Source: Cymodocea nodosa
Taxonomy: Eukaryota; Streptophyta; Magnoliopsida; Alismatales; Cymodoceaceae
DNA length: 64,000 bases
Direction: 5' to 3'
NCBI GenBank assembly: GCA_036874045.1
Contig: JAZBRI010000004.1
Span: forward strand, 806,001 to 870,000
Below are positions 48,548 to 61,517 of the stretch, one piece after another. The number at the start of each line of letters is the position of its first letter. The first letter of the stretch is position 1. Below the pieces are notes generated by a model. That model saw only the letters and a program-made list of their open reading frames with translations, was not told the origin of the DNA and did no database searches. The position numbers and the translations under genes are program-made.

Positions 48548-48569
48548 TTTGACTCAATTGACACCTCTA
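48548..48569 (-). repeat. candidate hAT terminal inverted repeat, right end
   Basis: The complement reads TAGAGGTGTCAATTGAGTCA, like the TAGGGGTGTCAA ends of plant hAT elements, and lies upstream of the transposase. The matching left end was not found; it may have been lost at the LTR boundary near 45922. Confidence 0.5.
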
Positions 48570-50038
48570 CAAACATCATCTCTTGGAATGCCAAAAAGCA
48601 AACAATTGTCTACCACTAATTAACCTCCAACACCGTTGACATCTAATGGATATTCTCCTTCCTTTGAGATCTTGAAGTACATTCGTCGTCTCCGCTAAAA
48701 ACACTCTAAGACAACGAAGTATTATCACCCATTTCATTATCATACTAATCGGTAAGTCATGCACATACTTGACACATTGACATCGACCTCCATTTTTTCT
48801 ACAATCTTCTATTATGTTGAATTGTTCAAATAAGCTCCACATTGGCAGTATCACAATTAGCAAACGTCCCTATTACAAAACCTCTTCCATGAGATTGACT
48901 CCACCACCTTTGCTCCATGCTACAGCTTCATTCATCTCCGCCGTAGCTATTAGAGGAGTGTGTGAGAATGTTGAAATGAAAAATATTATAATAATTATTA
49001 AAGTTATTTACATTTTTTTTTCAAAAAGAAGAGAAAAGAGAAACTAAAGGAGAGCAGACGAACATATGATGGCTGTACTTACTTCTCCCGTTTTCTTAAC
49101 TTGTTGGTATAGAAAATATTCTTCATGAATGTCTTAAAAGGAAGGGAGCTGTTGTTTTTTTCTTTTTAAATGATGAAAACGGAAGCTTGTCGGCGTCGGG
49201 GGAAGTGAGAGAGAGAAAGAGAGAGAGAGAGAGTGGAGAAGGAAAAGGAAGTCAGACGAAATAAAAAATAAATAAATGAATAAAACAAAGAAGAAGAGGT
49301 GCTGGACGGAAAGAAAAAAATATAAAATGAAGGAAATGCCGATGCACCGCCATGTGGAGGAATCTATGGCATGTGAAGAACGGACTTCCGAATGTGAAAT
49401 ACAGACGTCCACGTTCCTCCATCACCAACGCAAGTTAAGCTTCGATTTCTTCCTCCGGTTGTCTTGATTCATTGAGTCATGAGGGAAAAAATAATAATAA
49501 GAGGAAATGAAGATGGCAAACCATCGTGACAAAAAGGTTGCATGGCCACGTATTGATTTGAAAATGGTGGTGCCTTCGATGGATGTGCATATTATGGAGA
49601 TAAGTACGTGTGTAAATTGAAAAATATGCATACGTATAAATGCAGATCTTATGTACTAGACACGGCCTACAAAGTGTAGCCCCGTACGGGCTGTGGGCTA
49701 AACCAGGTCGATCTGCAGAAAGGGCTGTAGGCCCAGACTACACGGGCCTGGGCTTGGGCTAGCCAGGCCTAAAGGTTGGGCTTGTTCGGTCCGTGCAATG
49801 ACATTCAATCAATTAGATCGAACGTTGTAAATTTTTATTTTATAAAAAATAAATATACTAAAATCTTAAATATAATTTTATCTATTCGATTTTTTTTTTC
49901 ACATTTATTTTTTAATCCAAGTATCAAATTATATTTTTTTTATGTTGGAAGTCTTGGTTTTAGTTATTTTTTATTATATTTTTTAGTTATATATATATAT
50001 TATATAACATTTATTCAAACATATATATATTAACATTG

Positions 50039-50074
<36 letters not shown>

Positions 50075-50649
50075 TTTTATTACATTTTTTAATTATATAT
50101 ATCTATTATATGTAATTATTTTATATAACATTTATTACGATGTTCAATCAAACTTTGCAGTAACTGTAACGTTCGGCAAGCCGTGGGTCGATTCGGGTCA
50201 GCCCATGAGTTCAAAAAAAATGAAATTTTTTTAGCACGGCTTAACATGGAGAATCGTGCCAAGCCTAGTTAGGCTTGTATCAAACATGTCAAGTCAAGCC
50301 TAATTGATTACTAAATATATATATATATATGAAGTACGTAAATATCTAAATTGAAAGAAGGATGTTTGGATATAAGGTATATAAATATCTAAATATTTAA
50401 ATATATATTTGTAACATGAAAGAATAAAGATATATATTCAAATATCTAAAAAATTTGTGACTTTTAGATATGAGCTTAAATTTTCTAATCTTTATTAGAT
50501 ATAAAGTATGATTTTTCATTTTTCAATTTTTTGTTGTTTTGTAATTTCAATAAAAACAAGAAATGTAGAAAAATCAGTAAAAACATATAGTATTACTTAT
50601 ATCTAACATATATAAAAATTCAGTGAAGATTAGTAGATTGGTGGCTAAA
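48570..50649. other. no gene seen; microsatellites and hAT-like GC-rich blocks
   Basis: A GA run lies at 49207-49234 and a TA run at 50044-50072. Two GC-rich blocks, at about 49660-49800 (CGGGCCTGGGCTTGGGCTAG) and 50165-50300 (GCCGTGGGTCGATTCGGGTC), flank an AT-rich middle. Together they look like the sub-terminal parts of a non-autonomous hAT element, without clear ends. Open frames here are low-complexity and not convincing. Confidence 0.4.
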
Positions 50650-51744
50650 TGCTTTAATTTAAGCCTAGTAAAAGTATTTTTGTCTAAGAATTTTGTAAAT
50701 AAATCAACTAGTTATTCTAAAGTAAGAATAAATTCTAATCTTATTCTTAAGTGTATTATTTTTTAGAAAATGATGTCTGACTTCTATATCACAACCATGT
50801 ATTATCAGATTTTACAACAAATAAGAGTTTTGATGAATTTTCTATAATGAAATATTCATTTCTTTCAAAAACTACTTTATATCCTTTATCCTACAACTAA
50901 TTTACATTAAGTAGATTAAAACCTAAATTCTTTACTAATAGAACATCAAAAATTATTATAGAGTTAGTAATTCTTATTTGATCGATGCCCATGATTTTAC
51001 TGTTCTCTATATTTCCAAACATTATAGATCCTCATTTGCATTGTCTAATGTCTTCTAGTAATTCTCTTCTATTGGTCATATGACTTGATGCACTACTATC
51101 TATGATTCACTTGGATTTCTTTACCTACAAAAAAGAAAAAATTACTTTTCTTGGTACCTATATCTATTTAGGTCTAGAAAGGTTAAAAAAGAGACTTTTG
51201 ATTTCTAGATTTTGGTATCCACTTTAGAACTATTTTGGTATTTTTCTTCCAAATTTTGTTGTTCATGGGTTTACTTTTTTTAGAAATGTAATTTCTAGAG
51301 ATTGACTAATTTTGTTTTATATAGCTTCTAATTAATCTATATCAAAACATAATAAGGGGATTAACTTCTAAAATATCCTATTTTCTAATAAATCCAACAT
51401 TAGAAACTATTTTCCTTTTGGTATCAACTCTACTACTAACTATTTTATTACTTCTAAATGTTTTAGTAGCTGAACTCTTTTTAGTAGGATTTTTATAGAA
51501 TCTTTTTTATCTACATATCCTATTCTTGTAGTTCTATTTCTAGAAATTTGAGTTTCTTCTAATTCATCTAGAGTAATATTTTCTTTTACCCATTTCTTTA
51601 ATTTTATATCTAATTCTTTAGCTTAGTATTTAACTTGCTATTTTCTAACTTCAATGTAGAATTTTCATTAGATATTTTTTTAACTTCATTTTTTAAACTA
51701 GAGATTTCAAATATATAATTTTTTATGTCTACATTTAAGCTATC
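50650..51744 (-). pseudogene. copia deletion derivative: gag, protease, then RNase H tail
   Basis: On the minus strand: gag remains (51744 to about 51200), protease DSSASSHMTNRRELLEDI (about 51100-51050), the pre-integrase segment ending NEYFIIENSSK near 50835, and then directly RNase H tail EVRHHFLKNNTL (about 50790-50755) and LVDLFTKF. Integrase, RT and most of RNase H are missing between adjacent sequences, so this is an internal deletion. The Athila-like element 2 is inserted in its gag at 51745. Several stops are present. Confidence 0.75.
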
Positions 51745-53805
51745 TGTTTAGAATGAAAAAGTGCATAATATTAATGGTTAAATGATGGTTAATTGCATAA
51801 TATTTAGCTTATCATATAAGAATTAAGCTATTATGTTATAATTGCACTATTATATGCTTTAATGAAAAAATCTACATAATTTTAAGGAATTAATGTTAAT
51901 TAAGTACATTTCTGAACTGTCAATGAATTGTAGGTTGTGAAATTCTTAAGTATCCGAATTTTCTAGTATTTCGGAGAGTTATGTTTAATGTACCAAATAG
52001 TATGTTTTAAAAGAATATTTTATTATTTCCTGGAATACACGTGTTGAAACCTTAATGCATGACTTAAGTGAATTTTTGGTAAGTTATCTGTTAACTATCC
52101 AAAATACATCTGAGCATCGGATAGTTAAGTTCATAAGTATCCGAATTATCTAAACTTGTTAAGTTAGAATTATACACGTGTTGAATTTAAATGCTTTAGT
52201 ATAACACGTGAGACACACATGTTTAACTCGTTAAGTTAGCATAACTGTACGCATTGAGTTACATGAATACACACTAAGGTAATACGTTATGTTAGCAGCT
52301 TATTTCTTTATTGCATGTGTTTTATAGTTAAATCAATGAAATAAGTCCGTTGAGTTATTTATAACTCCACGGACCATTTATTTTCTAATATGCCACTATA
52401 GCAGTTAAAGAAACAAGACATTCGAAGGAAAACTACGATTACACGTACCACGTAGGAATTCACTCGTGGAAGGAAGAAGAAATCACCATCGTTGATATGA
52501 ATGAAAGAAATCCAACCGGTCATCTAAGCAAAAGTAGTTACTATTGAAAGAAATATAAAGAAGAGGAGAAAAACAAAGAAAGTGTGGTGGGTAGTGTGTG
52601 TAGAGGTGGAGGACCGTGCTAATTGCAAACAGCATCGGAAGTTTACTGAAGCTCCACACCATCACCAAAATCACTAAAATCACCAAAATCACTAATCATC
52701 GGAGGTCTATGAGAATATTTTCCTAATGTCGAGTCGATTTCGAGCCAAACACGGTGCCTGACAACTACTTTGAGGAGTGATCGTGTTACGGGAAGGGAAG
52801 TCATTTTCACCAAGCACCGACTCATATCTCAGGAGATCGTAAAGCTTCTAGCATTGGTTTCGGGTTGATGCTAGTATGTTGAAAAGGAGATCATCTTGCA
52901 ATTCTAGACTCGCGATTTTATAGGGAGAAGAGACAGGATTGTAAGTGATTAAGTTTTCAGTGGTGTAATCGTGTCGCATGTAGTGACAGAAGTTTTTACT
53001 GTCAATAGATATTTTTACATTTCACCTTTCATCTATCTTCAGGAACATATCAAAACAAAAATACCAAAAAAAACAACTTATCTGTGTTTACATTTAGTAT
53101 TTAAGTGTTGTATTGTTTATTTTGTCTCGTGATTAATGTTATCATTGTCAGTATTGTGAATGTTTTATGTTTGATTCAGAAAATAGAAAATAGTTTTACA
53201 ATTTACTAATATTGATTCGTTCTAGATACTTAAAGATTTTAATGGTTACTATTTGAAATATCTGAATGTTAGTGTTGCTTAATGATAAATCTAATCTTAA
53301 CTAACATTGAAGAGCTTAATTGATGTTATTTACAATCTATGGAACTACCCAATGGTTGGCCAAATTCCTCTATAAATAGCAGTATTTAACTAGAAAGATA
53401 GACTCATGGAGTTAACTTAAGTCCATGAGGTTAGTTCGTTGAGTTAGCCATAACTCCACGAACTTAGTCCATTGTGTTAACTATAACTCAACGGAGTGCT
53501 TACTGAACACATAAACTCTAATACAAAAATCAAAACAGTACACAATTCTTACTCAATCTTTGTGAGATCAACCTGTACTTGCACACAAATACAATATACA
53601 TTGTGCACTTGTAGTTAAAATATAAATTGGAATTAATATCTAATTTGTGTGAAAGGTTGTTTATTTACTTCTAAAAGTAATTATTGATATAGGCATAAAG
53701 ACAAATTAAACAAGTTTAAAAATAGAAGTTAACAACCACAAACAAGTAATTACTAGCGTCGTTGCCAAGGACCAGTTGTCTGATCTAACCTTTCACATCA
53801 ATACA
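51745..53805 (+). repeat. 5' LTR of Athila-like element 2, copy C (2061 bp)
   Basis: It begins TGTTTAGAATGAAAAAGTGC and ends CACATCAATACA, and is homologous to 32521-34534 and 35572-37769. A primer-site-like sequence, TAGCGTCGTTGCCAAGGA (53754-53771), lies about 35 bases inside the right end. Confidence 0.88.
53754..53771 (+). other. primer-site-like sequence inside the LTR
   Basis: TAGCGTCGTTGCCAAGGA differs from TGGCGCCGTTGCCGGGGA at a few positions and precedes the real site by 60 bases. The equivalent is at about 37711 in the solo LTR. Confidence 0.65.
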
Positions 53806-53813
53806 AGCATTTC

Positions 53814-53831
53814 TGGCACCGTTGCCGAAGA
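53814..53831 (+). other. primer-binding site, tRNA-Asp type
   Basis: TGGCACCGTTGCCGAAGA lies eight bases after the LTR end. Confidence 0.85.
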
Positions 53832-53912
53832 TTGAGAAGCTAAGTAACTGTGAGTGCTATTTTGTTTTAGTAGTAAAGAGAGTGTTATCTGTTTTCTTCT
53901 ATAATTGAGAAT

Positions 53913-56900
53913 ATGGCATATGCTTATGCTCAAAGATTTCTGAAATCTGTAGTTATCATATGTGAATTCTACAATTTGGAAGGTCACAAAATCTCTGATT
54001 GTTTGAAACTAAGATGGTTGTAGATGGTTAGATCACATGAACAACAAATGAATTATCTTCACTATAATAGATCTGAGTATGAGAATCCTATGGTTTACCC
54101 AACTGATGGTCAATTTAGAATGTGTAATATGTTGAGAGACAAGGAAGTTTGGGATAGGTATGATAGACTGGAGCGTAGCTTAGAGCAAAACATGAACAAA
54201 CTGGAACAATATATGTGCCAGAAACAAGAAGTTAACCAAATAAACTATAGGGAAGAATATTCAGAACCTAAAATTGATATCATTTACCAAACTGAAAAAA
54301 CCATAATGAAAATTGATCAAAAATTGAATGCAATGAGATTAGATGATCTGGAAAAAAAACTAAAAGCATTTGACGAATTTATAATGAAATTACAAGTTAT
54401 GCAACAAGAAAACACAAACGAAAACTTTAATGTTACAGATTTGCATAATTTGCAAGACATATAAAGAAAAGAAGATACCAATGTATTAGAATTTAAAGAA
54501 TGCAATTTAAAACTAAAAACAGTTGAAGATTATAAATACGAAAATGATATACAAGAACATCATGAATGTAATGAAAATCTAGAAGATGTATGTATAACAT
54601 TAAGATTTGGAACTGATAAACCACCAAGAATTCAAAAAGAAAGTAATATGAAGGTGGATAAGAACAAAAATCAAAATGATAATGAAAATGTAATATTTGA
54701 AAATGTAGAAATCAATGAAGAAAAATTTGAATCTGAAAATGAGACTAAAAATGATCAAACAAATCAAATGAAAGAAAAAGAATCTTTTAAATCACAATCG
54801 TTAGCACCCTATCTTAAAAGATTACAACAAACATTTTCTGAAAAATAAGAAAAAATTAGAGAAATTTTTGAAAAAGTACAAGTTAACATTCCTTTGCTAG
54901 ACTTATTACAGAAAATGCCACATTGTGCTAAATTTCTTAAGGATTGATATACTAAGAAAAGAGAGCAAAAAGTTTTAAGGAAAGTCTTTTTAGCTAAGCA
55001 AAGTAGTTTCCTATTTCTGCCACAAATTCCTAAAAGTTATCTGATCCTAGAATTCCTGTTATATCATGCATCATAGGAAATACCATTCTAGAAAGAACCT
55101 TAATAGACCTAGGTGCAGGTATAAATGTTATGTCAAGTGATATATTTGCATCCTTAGGATTAGAAGGCTTAATCCCTACTAGGACTGTTATTCAATTAGT
55201 TGATAGAAGTATAAGATACCCTAAAAGAAAAATAGAGGATGTCTTAATTAAAATAAAAAACTTCATATATCCTATTGATATTGTAATTTTGGATTCCCAA
55301 CAAATAAAACATAAAAATTGTGATACATCTTTAATCTTGGGAAGGCCATTCTTAGCAACATTAGGGGCTATTATAAATTGTAAAACTGGAGTAATAAAGT
55401 TAGCATATGGTAATGAGGATATTCAATTAAACATTTTCAAACCAGAAAAGTTTGAGGAGTTAGAAATGTCCTTACATACTATAAACTTTTTAGAGGATAA
55501 AGGAGATATGCTAGATGATGTGATTCAAAAAGAATTAAATAGGCAACTAAATTATAAAAATTTAGAAGAAAGTGAAAGCATAAATGTAGAAGGAGATTAG
55601 GAAGAGATTAATATAGAAAATGATGATGTTTAATTAGGAGCTCTAGCTTCTGATGGGCAACATTTAGAATTAAAACCTTTACCTCCTAAAATTAACCTAT
55701 ATATTTCTGGAAGAAAAACGAACATGTCCAATCATTATTGCTTCAGATTTAAAAGAGGATCAAATTGCTAAATTAAAAGATGTAGTAAAAACTTATAAAG
55801 AAGCAATAGGATGGACTATGACTGATATAAAATGGTTAAGTGCAACTTTATGCTGTCACCACATATATTTAGAAAAGAATGCCAAACCAGTTAGAATTCC
55901 TGAGAGGAGATTAAATCCAAACCTTAAAGAAGTAGTTAGGAAGGAAATAGTGAAATGGATAGATAATGACAATTTATCTGATTTCTGATAGCTCATGGGT
56001 TAGTCTAATCCATGTAGTTTCCAAGAAATAAGGATTAACAGTTATTAGGAATGAAAGTCAGGATTTGATACCTACTAGAATTCAATCAGGCTAGAGAGTG
56101 TGTATAGACTATAGAAAGCTGAATGCTGTGACTAGAAAAGATCATTTTCCCTTACCTTTTATAGATCAAATGTTAGAGAAATTAGCAGGGCAAGAATATT
56201 TTTGTTTCCTAGATGGGTATTTAGGATATAACCAAGTCCTAGTAGCATTAGAGGATCAAAAGAAAACAATTTTCACTTGTCCTAATGGAACTTATGCTTT
56301 TAAGAGAAGGCCATTTAGATTATGCAATGCACCAGCCACCTTTCAAAGGTGTATGTAGGGCATATTCACTAGAATGATTGAAGATTTTTTAGAAATATTT
56401 ATGGATGATTTTACTATTTATGTAACCTTATATGAAGTGTGTTTAAACAATTTAGACAAATATTAAAATGCTGTGTTGAAAAAAGTCTGGTTCTAAATTG
56501 GAAAAAATGTCATTTCATGGTTAAACAAGGAATAGTCTTGGGACATGTTTCAAAGAAAGGGTTGGAAGTAGATAAAGCTAAAATAGAAGTAATTTCTAAT
56601 CTATCAGAACCTAAATCAATAGAAGATATTAGATCATTTCTAGGACATGCTGGATTTTATAGAAGATTTATTAAAGATTTTAGCAAAATAACTAGACCTT
56701 TAACTAATCTATTAAAAGATGTCCCATTTAACTTTGATAAAAATTGCAAAGAAGCATTTTTCAAGCTTAAAACTAGCTTAATTTCAACTCCTATAATACA
56801 AGCACCTGATTGGAACCATCCATTTGAATTAATGTGCAATGCATCTGATTTTGCTGTAGGAGTAGTGCTAGGAAAGAAGATAGAAAAATCTCCTAGAGTG

Positions 56901-58519
56901 ATTCATTATGCAAGCAAAACCTTAAATGATGCTCAAGTTAATTACACAACTATTGAAAAAGAGCTATTAGCTGTTGTGTTTGCCTTAGAAATGTTTAGAT
57001 CATATTTGATTGGAGCTAAAGTGATAGTATACATAGATCATTTAGCTTTAAAACACCTAATAGCAAAGAAAGAGACTAAACCTAGATTGATCTTATGGAT
57101 ATTATTATTACAAGAATTTGATCTAGAAATTAAAGATAAAAAAGGTTGTGAGAATGTAGTAGCAGATCATTTATCAAGATTACAAATAGAAAAATCAAAT
57201 ATTGAAATTAAGGATAATTTTCCTAATGAACAATTAATGACCATCAACACAATGCCTTAGTATGCAAACATTGTTAATTACTTAGTTACTAGTTTAACAC
57301 CTAAGGATTGGAATAGACAGGATAAGAAATTGTTCTTTTCAAGAGTAAAATATTACTGTTGGGAAGACCCATACTTATTTAGGAAATGTTTTGATCTGAT
57401 TTTAAGGAGGTGTGTTCTAGAAACTGAATATCAAAGCATATTGTCTTTCTACCATGACCAAGCATGTAGAGGACATTTTGGTTCAAGGAAAACTACTACT
57501 AAAATTCTGCAATGTAGTTTTTATTAGCCAACACTATTTAAAGATGCTCATAAATATTGCTTAAGTTGTTTAAAATGTCAACAAATAAAAAGAATATCAA
57601 AGAGGAATATGATGCCTCTTAATCCTATTGTTGAGGTTGAAATCTTTAATGTGTGGGCAATAGATTTTATGGGTCCATTTCCTATGTCTAATCAATTTAA
57701 TTATATATTGTTGGGGGTGGATTATGTATCTAAATAGATAGAAGATATTCCTACAAAAACTAATGACAACAAAGTGGTAATACATTTTATAAGAACTAAT
57801 ATAATTGCTAGATTTGGAATACCTAAAGCTAGTATCAGTGATAGTGGAGCTCATTTCTGTAATAGAAGTTTTGAAGCCTTAATGAAGAAATATGGAGTAA
57901 ATCATAAAATTGCAACATCATATCATCTGCAAACAAGTGGATAAGTAGAAAGTGCAAACAAACAAATTAAGTTAATCTTAGAAAACGTAGTAAATCCTAC
58001 TAGAACAGATTGGACTAATAGATTAATAGATGCACTTTGGGCTTATAGAACTGCTTATAAGACAAGCTTAGGTATGTCACCTTTTAGGCTAGTATATGGA
58101 AAAAGTTGTCATTTACCAACTGAAATTGAACATAAAGCTTATTGGGCATTAAAAACTCTGAACACTAATTTAAATTAAGCTGTTGAGAATAGAAAAATAC
58201 AATTGATTGAACTAGAAGAATTTAAGAATAAAGCTTATTCGAAAACTATAAGAGAAAAGAGAAAATGAAGTTCTAGTATGACAAGAAAATTATTCTAAAA
58301 ACCTTTGAAATAGGACAAGAAGTATATCTTTACATGACTAGACTCCATAATCATCTATGAAAATTATGATCTAGGTGGGCAAAACCTTATATAATTCAAA
58401 ATATTTATTCCTATGGAGCTATTGAAATTGAAAATCCTAAAAATCAGAATATATTAAAGGTAAATGGATAAAGGCTTAGACCTATTTTGAAAATACCAAA
58501 AAGTTCTTTTGAAATATAG
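53913..58519 (+). pseudogene. pol: Athila-like pol with zinc-knuckle leader (decayed)
   Basis: The start is the ATG at 53913. Residues near the N-terminus read CEFYNLEGHKISDC, the same knuckle as in element 1 but with the second Cys replaced by Tyr. A stop at 54021 follows; the frame goes on through a charged linker (54024-54848). Protease has DLGA at 55106-55117. The best RT piece is 56098-56358 (DHFPLPFIDQMLEKLAG), with FMDDF near 56398-56412. RNase H is within 56439-57260. Integrase starts at about 57330; its catalytic regions read VWAIDFMG and SISDSGAHFC, so the usual DNG is DSG. It ends at TAG 58517-58519. Many stops and several frame changes occur. Only about 80 bases separate the primer site from the start, so no capsid domain precedes pol. 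Confidence 0.88.
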
Positions 58520-59261
58520 AAGAAGTAAGAGTAGAGGACTACTCGAGCTTTACTTAGTAAAAATTATCTAAGTGTTTGTTTTGTTAAAAAAAAAAAAAAC
58601 CTTATTTAAACATAGTCACGATTCAACCAAAAGGAATTATCGATTTTACCAAAACTTATTTTAAAAGAAAAAATCATTGTGGTTCAACCGATAAGATCCA
58701 TCAGTTTGACTGAAACACAAAAACATAAAAAATTCTATATATTATATTCAATATAATGTCGATGTTATCGAAGTATAGTATCGGTTCAACCAATAGAAAA
58801 AAAGAAAGAAAGAAAATATTTAATTTTGGTTCAACCGAGGAATATAATGGTTTAACTGAAATTTTAAAATGTTGAAAAAATTAAGAGTCGGTTAGACTGG
58901 AAATTCTTCGATCTTGATCGAAGTAAAAATTATTATTCTAAGTATTTTTATTAGATATAACTTTACAAAAAGTCCATTGAGTTACACTTAACTCAACGAA
59001 CTTACTCCGTTGAGTCTAGGATAAGTTAATGAATTTACCCCGTTGAGTTAACTATAACTCAATAGAGTACTGTAGTTATCGTAATTCCTTGGAGAGGTAG
59101 ATGAGAGAGTGAGAGTTTGCATGGGAAAATGACCCGATTATTTGCTTAAACTTAGGGCTTATTTATACCAAACTTAGGGTTTGAGGGCATTATCTACAGA
59201 ATCATTTAGAATTTAGAATAGTAGAGATCAGAGCGATTCCGTTCCGTTTCGTTACTCCACG
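58520..59261 (+). other. spacer with GGTTCAACC-type and GAGTTA-type inverted repeats
   Basis: Between pol and the extra ORF there is no supported frame. At 58600-58920 several copies of CGGTTCAACCGA-like motifs occur. At about 58976-59070 copies of the TCCGTTGAGTTA / TAACTCAACGA family follow. An A14 run lies near 58590. Confidence 0.7.
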
Positions 59262-61517
59262 ATGACAAAGATGACACTAAAATTCTAGGAGGACGTAGTT
59301 GACACATTAGAATTTCTTAAAGATTCAAAAGAATGGCACACAAGGTAGAAGATCAAAAATATGACGAGGGAAAAAGAACTACAAATGGTAAAATCTGACA
59401 TTTTTTACTGGAGGAAAGTGTTAGTGGATTTAGGCATAAAAATACCTCAAATTATGAAAATGAGAATCAAAGTAGCAACGGAAGTTGTTGTAAATAGAGA
59501 AAGACGAATCAGGCCAAATAATGAAGTTGCCTTAGAATTGATCCAACGTAAGTCCTGACTCTGGTTCAAAAGACGCATAGGTAGACGAGCTTAGTGGACA
59601 ATCTGAGAGCAACACAGAAAAGGAACTGAAGAACATGCAACTGAAGTATAAGAGGAACCGACTATTGAAAGACCTGTCCCTGAGGAACAGCAACCCAGAC
59701 CTTCAGTTCCACCACCAAGGCTGTTAGAAAGAGTAGTAATTATGGGGCCTTCTACTAAGGAAGAATTAAGAGAATTTCAAGAACTGGTTCAAGTTGGAAA
59801 AGACCAAGGAGAACCAGAAGAGTTGGCAATAGTTATAGCACATCTGGTGTTTGATGCACGGTGCAAAAAGAGGGCTGCAGAAATGTTGAAGGCCCAATAC
59901 AAAATTAAAGTTGAACAGCATCAATAAGTCACTATCATACCTACTACAAGAGGAGCTGAAGCTGGTCCTTCAAGACTAGCAATTATAGAAAAAGTTAAAT
60001 AGAAAGAGCTAATACTTGTGGCTCAAAGGCCTACAGAGCCTATTTTTGTAAATTTAATCTCAGAAGAAGAAGAGGAAGACTAGACACAATTAATTAGAAA
60101 AAGGAAAGGAAAAGAGATAGTGCTTGAACATCAAGAAGAGATTAAATCTAAGATGCAAATATCAGTAGGGCCTATAGAGCTAATTTTTGTAGACCTGCTA
60201 TCCAATTCTAAGGATGAGCAGGAGCAGTAGTAGCAAGAGCAAAGAGAAGAAGAAAAACATACTGAAACTAATCTACAGCCTACACAAACAGAAGAAACAG
60301 AAATTAGGGTAGAAGCTGATTTGCTCGTCACTCCATTCCAATCTACCATAGAATCAGAAAGAACAGTGACAATGCAGATTGTTAGTCAGAAGGAAGATGA
60401 AAAAGAAGAAACTGAACAAAAAGCTAAACAAGTACATATGGAACAAGAAAGAAATGACTCGACAGATTCCACTAAAGAGCAAGAAACTCTTCAACAAATT
60501 TTGGAAAGAATTCAAGACAGAGTGGAGAGTTCTGCCGGCTCACCACCATAGATAGAAGCAGAAGTAAAAATGCAAAAATCTCTAGAGCATTTTCAACCAA
60601 TTCAAGTTCAGCACATGGAAGAGGAAATTCAAGAACAAACCCCTTTAGAGCAACAAATATACATTCCTAACTCGACTGAAGTAACAGTTTTGAATGAAGT
60701 ACACTTTTGGAGTCAAGAAGCATATAATAACTATCAAGAGATTAGTGGTTATGATATCATTTACAGTAGACTAGTAAATTAAGATGAGATGCAAGAAATT
60801 AAGGATTTATTTGAGTTCTAAGGTCTACTACAGTTTATTTCTCAAGAGAAAGGGCATGCAGTATATGAGAATCTAGTGCCCTACTTCTATGCAAATTTAA
60901 GAGAAGGAGAGAGTGGATTAATTTCCAACATGGAGCAAGCTGATGTACAGATAACACCAGAGCTTCTCTACAACATTTTAGGATTGAAGAATGAAGGACT
61001 AGAAATTCTGGAAAGCACAACTACAGTCGAATAGATAGAACAGTTAATAAAGGATTGTTTAGCTATCAATCTTGGTGTGCCATTATTAAATAGACTGAAG
61101 CACTTAAATGGTAAAGCACACATGATAGTTAACATTTTGATTAAGAATGTCTACCAACGACAAAGCCATGATATAGAATTGAGTCAATTTGTCAAGTGGG
61201 CCACATATGCAGTTGTGAATAGAATTTAGATTAATTGATTTGCAGTTTTTATCTTCAAATTGAGAGCAGTAAAGATGAAAATTTTTTATGGAGATCTGAT
61301 TCCACTGTTGATGGTAGATAGTATTGATTTCACGAAATGGGTATCCAAAAGGATAAGATCAAGAACCATTTCAGTGAAAGAATACAGAAATTATGCTGCT
61401 ACAGAGATTGCTGAACCTTCTAGAGGCATTACAGGAGCTGTAGAGAGGATAAATCAATTAGAGCAACAATTAGAAAAACTCTAGAAGGAAGTAGATGAAC
61501 TTAGAAAGAAAGATTAA
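59262..61517 (+). pseudogene. extra ORF resembling 'putative plant transposon protein' domain
   Basis: From the ATG at 59262 one reading frame runs 752 codons to TAA at 61515-61517. It is broken only by in-frame stops; every open piece (59361, 59742, 60321, 60570, 61260) is in the same frame. The N-terminal two thirds are Glu/Gln-rich and look disordered. The C-terminal third reads LVPYFYANLREGESGLIS, DVQITPELLYNILGL, AHMIVNILIKNVYQRQSHD and YGDLIPLLM. This matches the pattern of the plant-specific 'putative plant transposon protein' domain (I recall Pfam PF20167), often found in the env position of Athila-like elements. The end is a short coiled coil (INQLEQQLEKL). Function is unknown. It lies between pol and gag. 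Confidence 0.7.

Noticed and set aside
49134-49467. Open frames at 49134-49467 as small genes
   Set aside because: They cross a GA microsatellite and pyrimidine-rich sequence, and no family pattern is visible.
53734-53734. LTR end at GAAGTTAACA (53734) instead of 53805
   Set aside because: The solo LTR with its CCACT duplication shows that the LTR extends past this point to a later CA; the corresponding end here is 53805.
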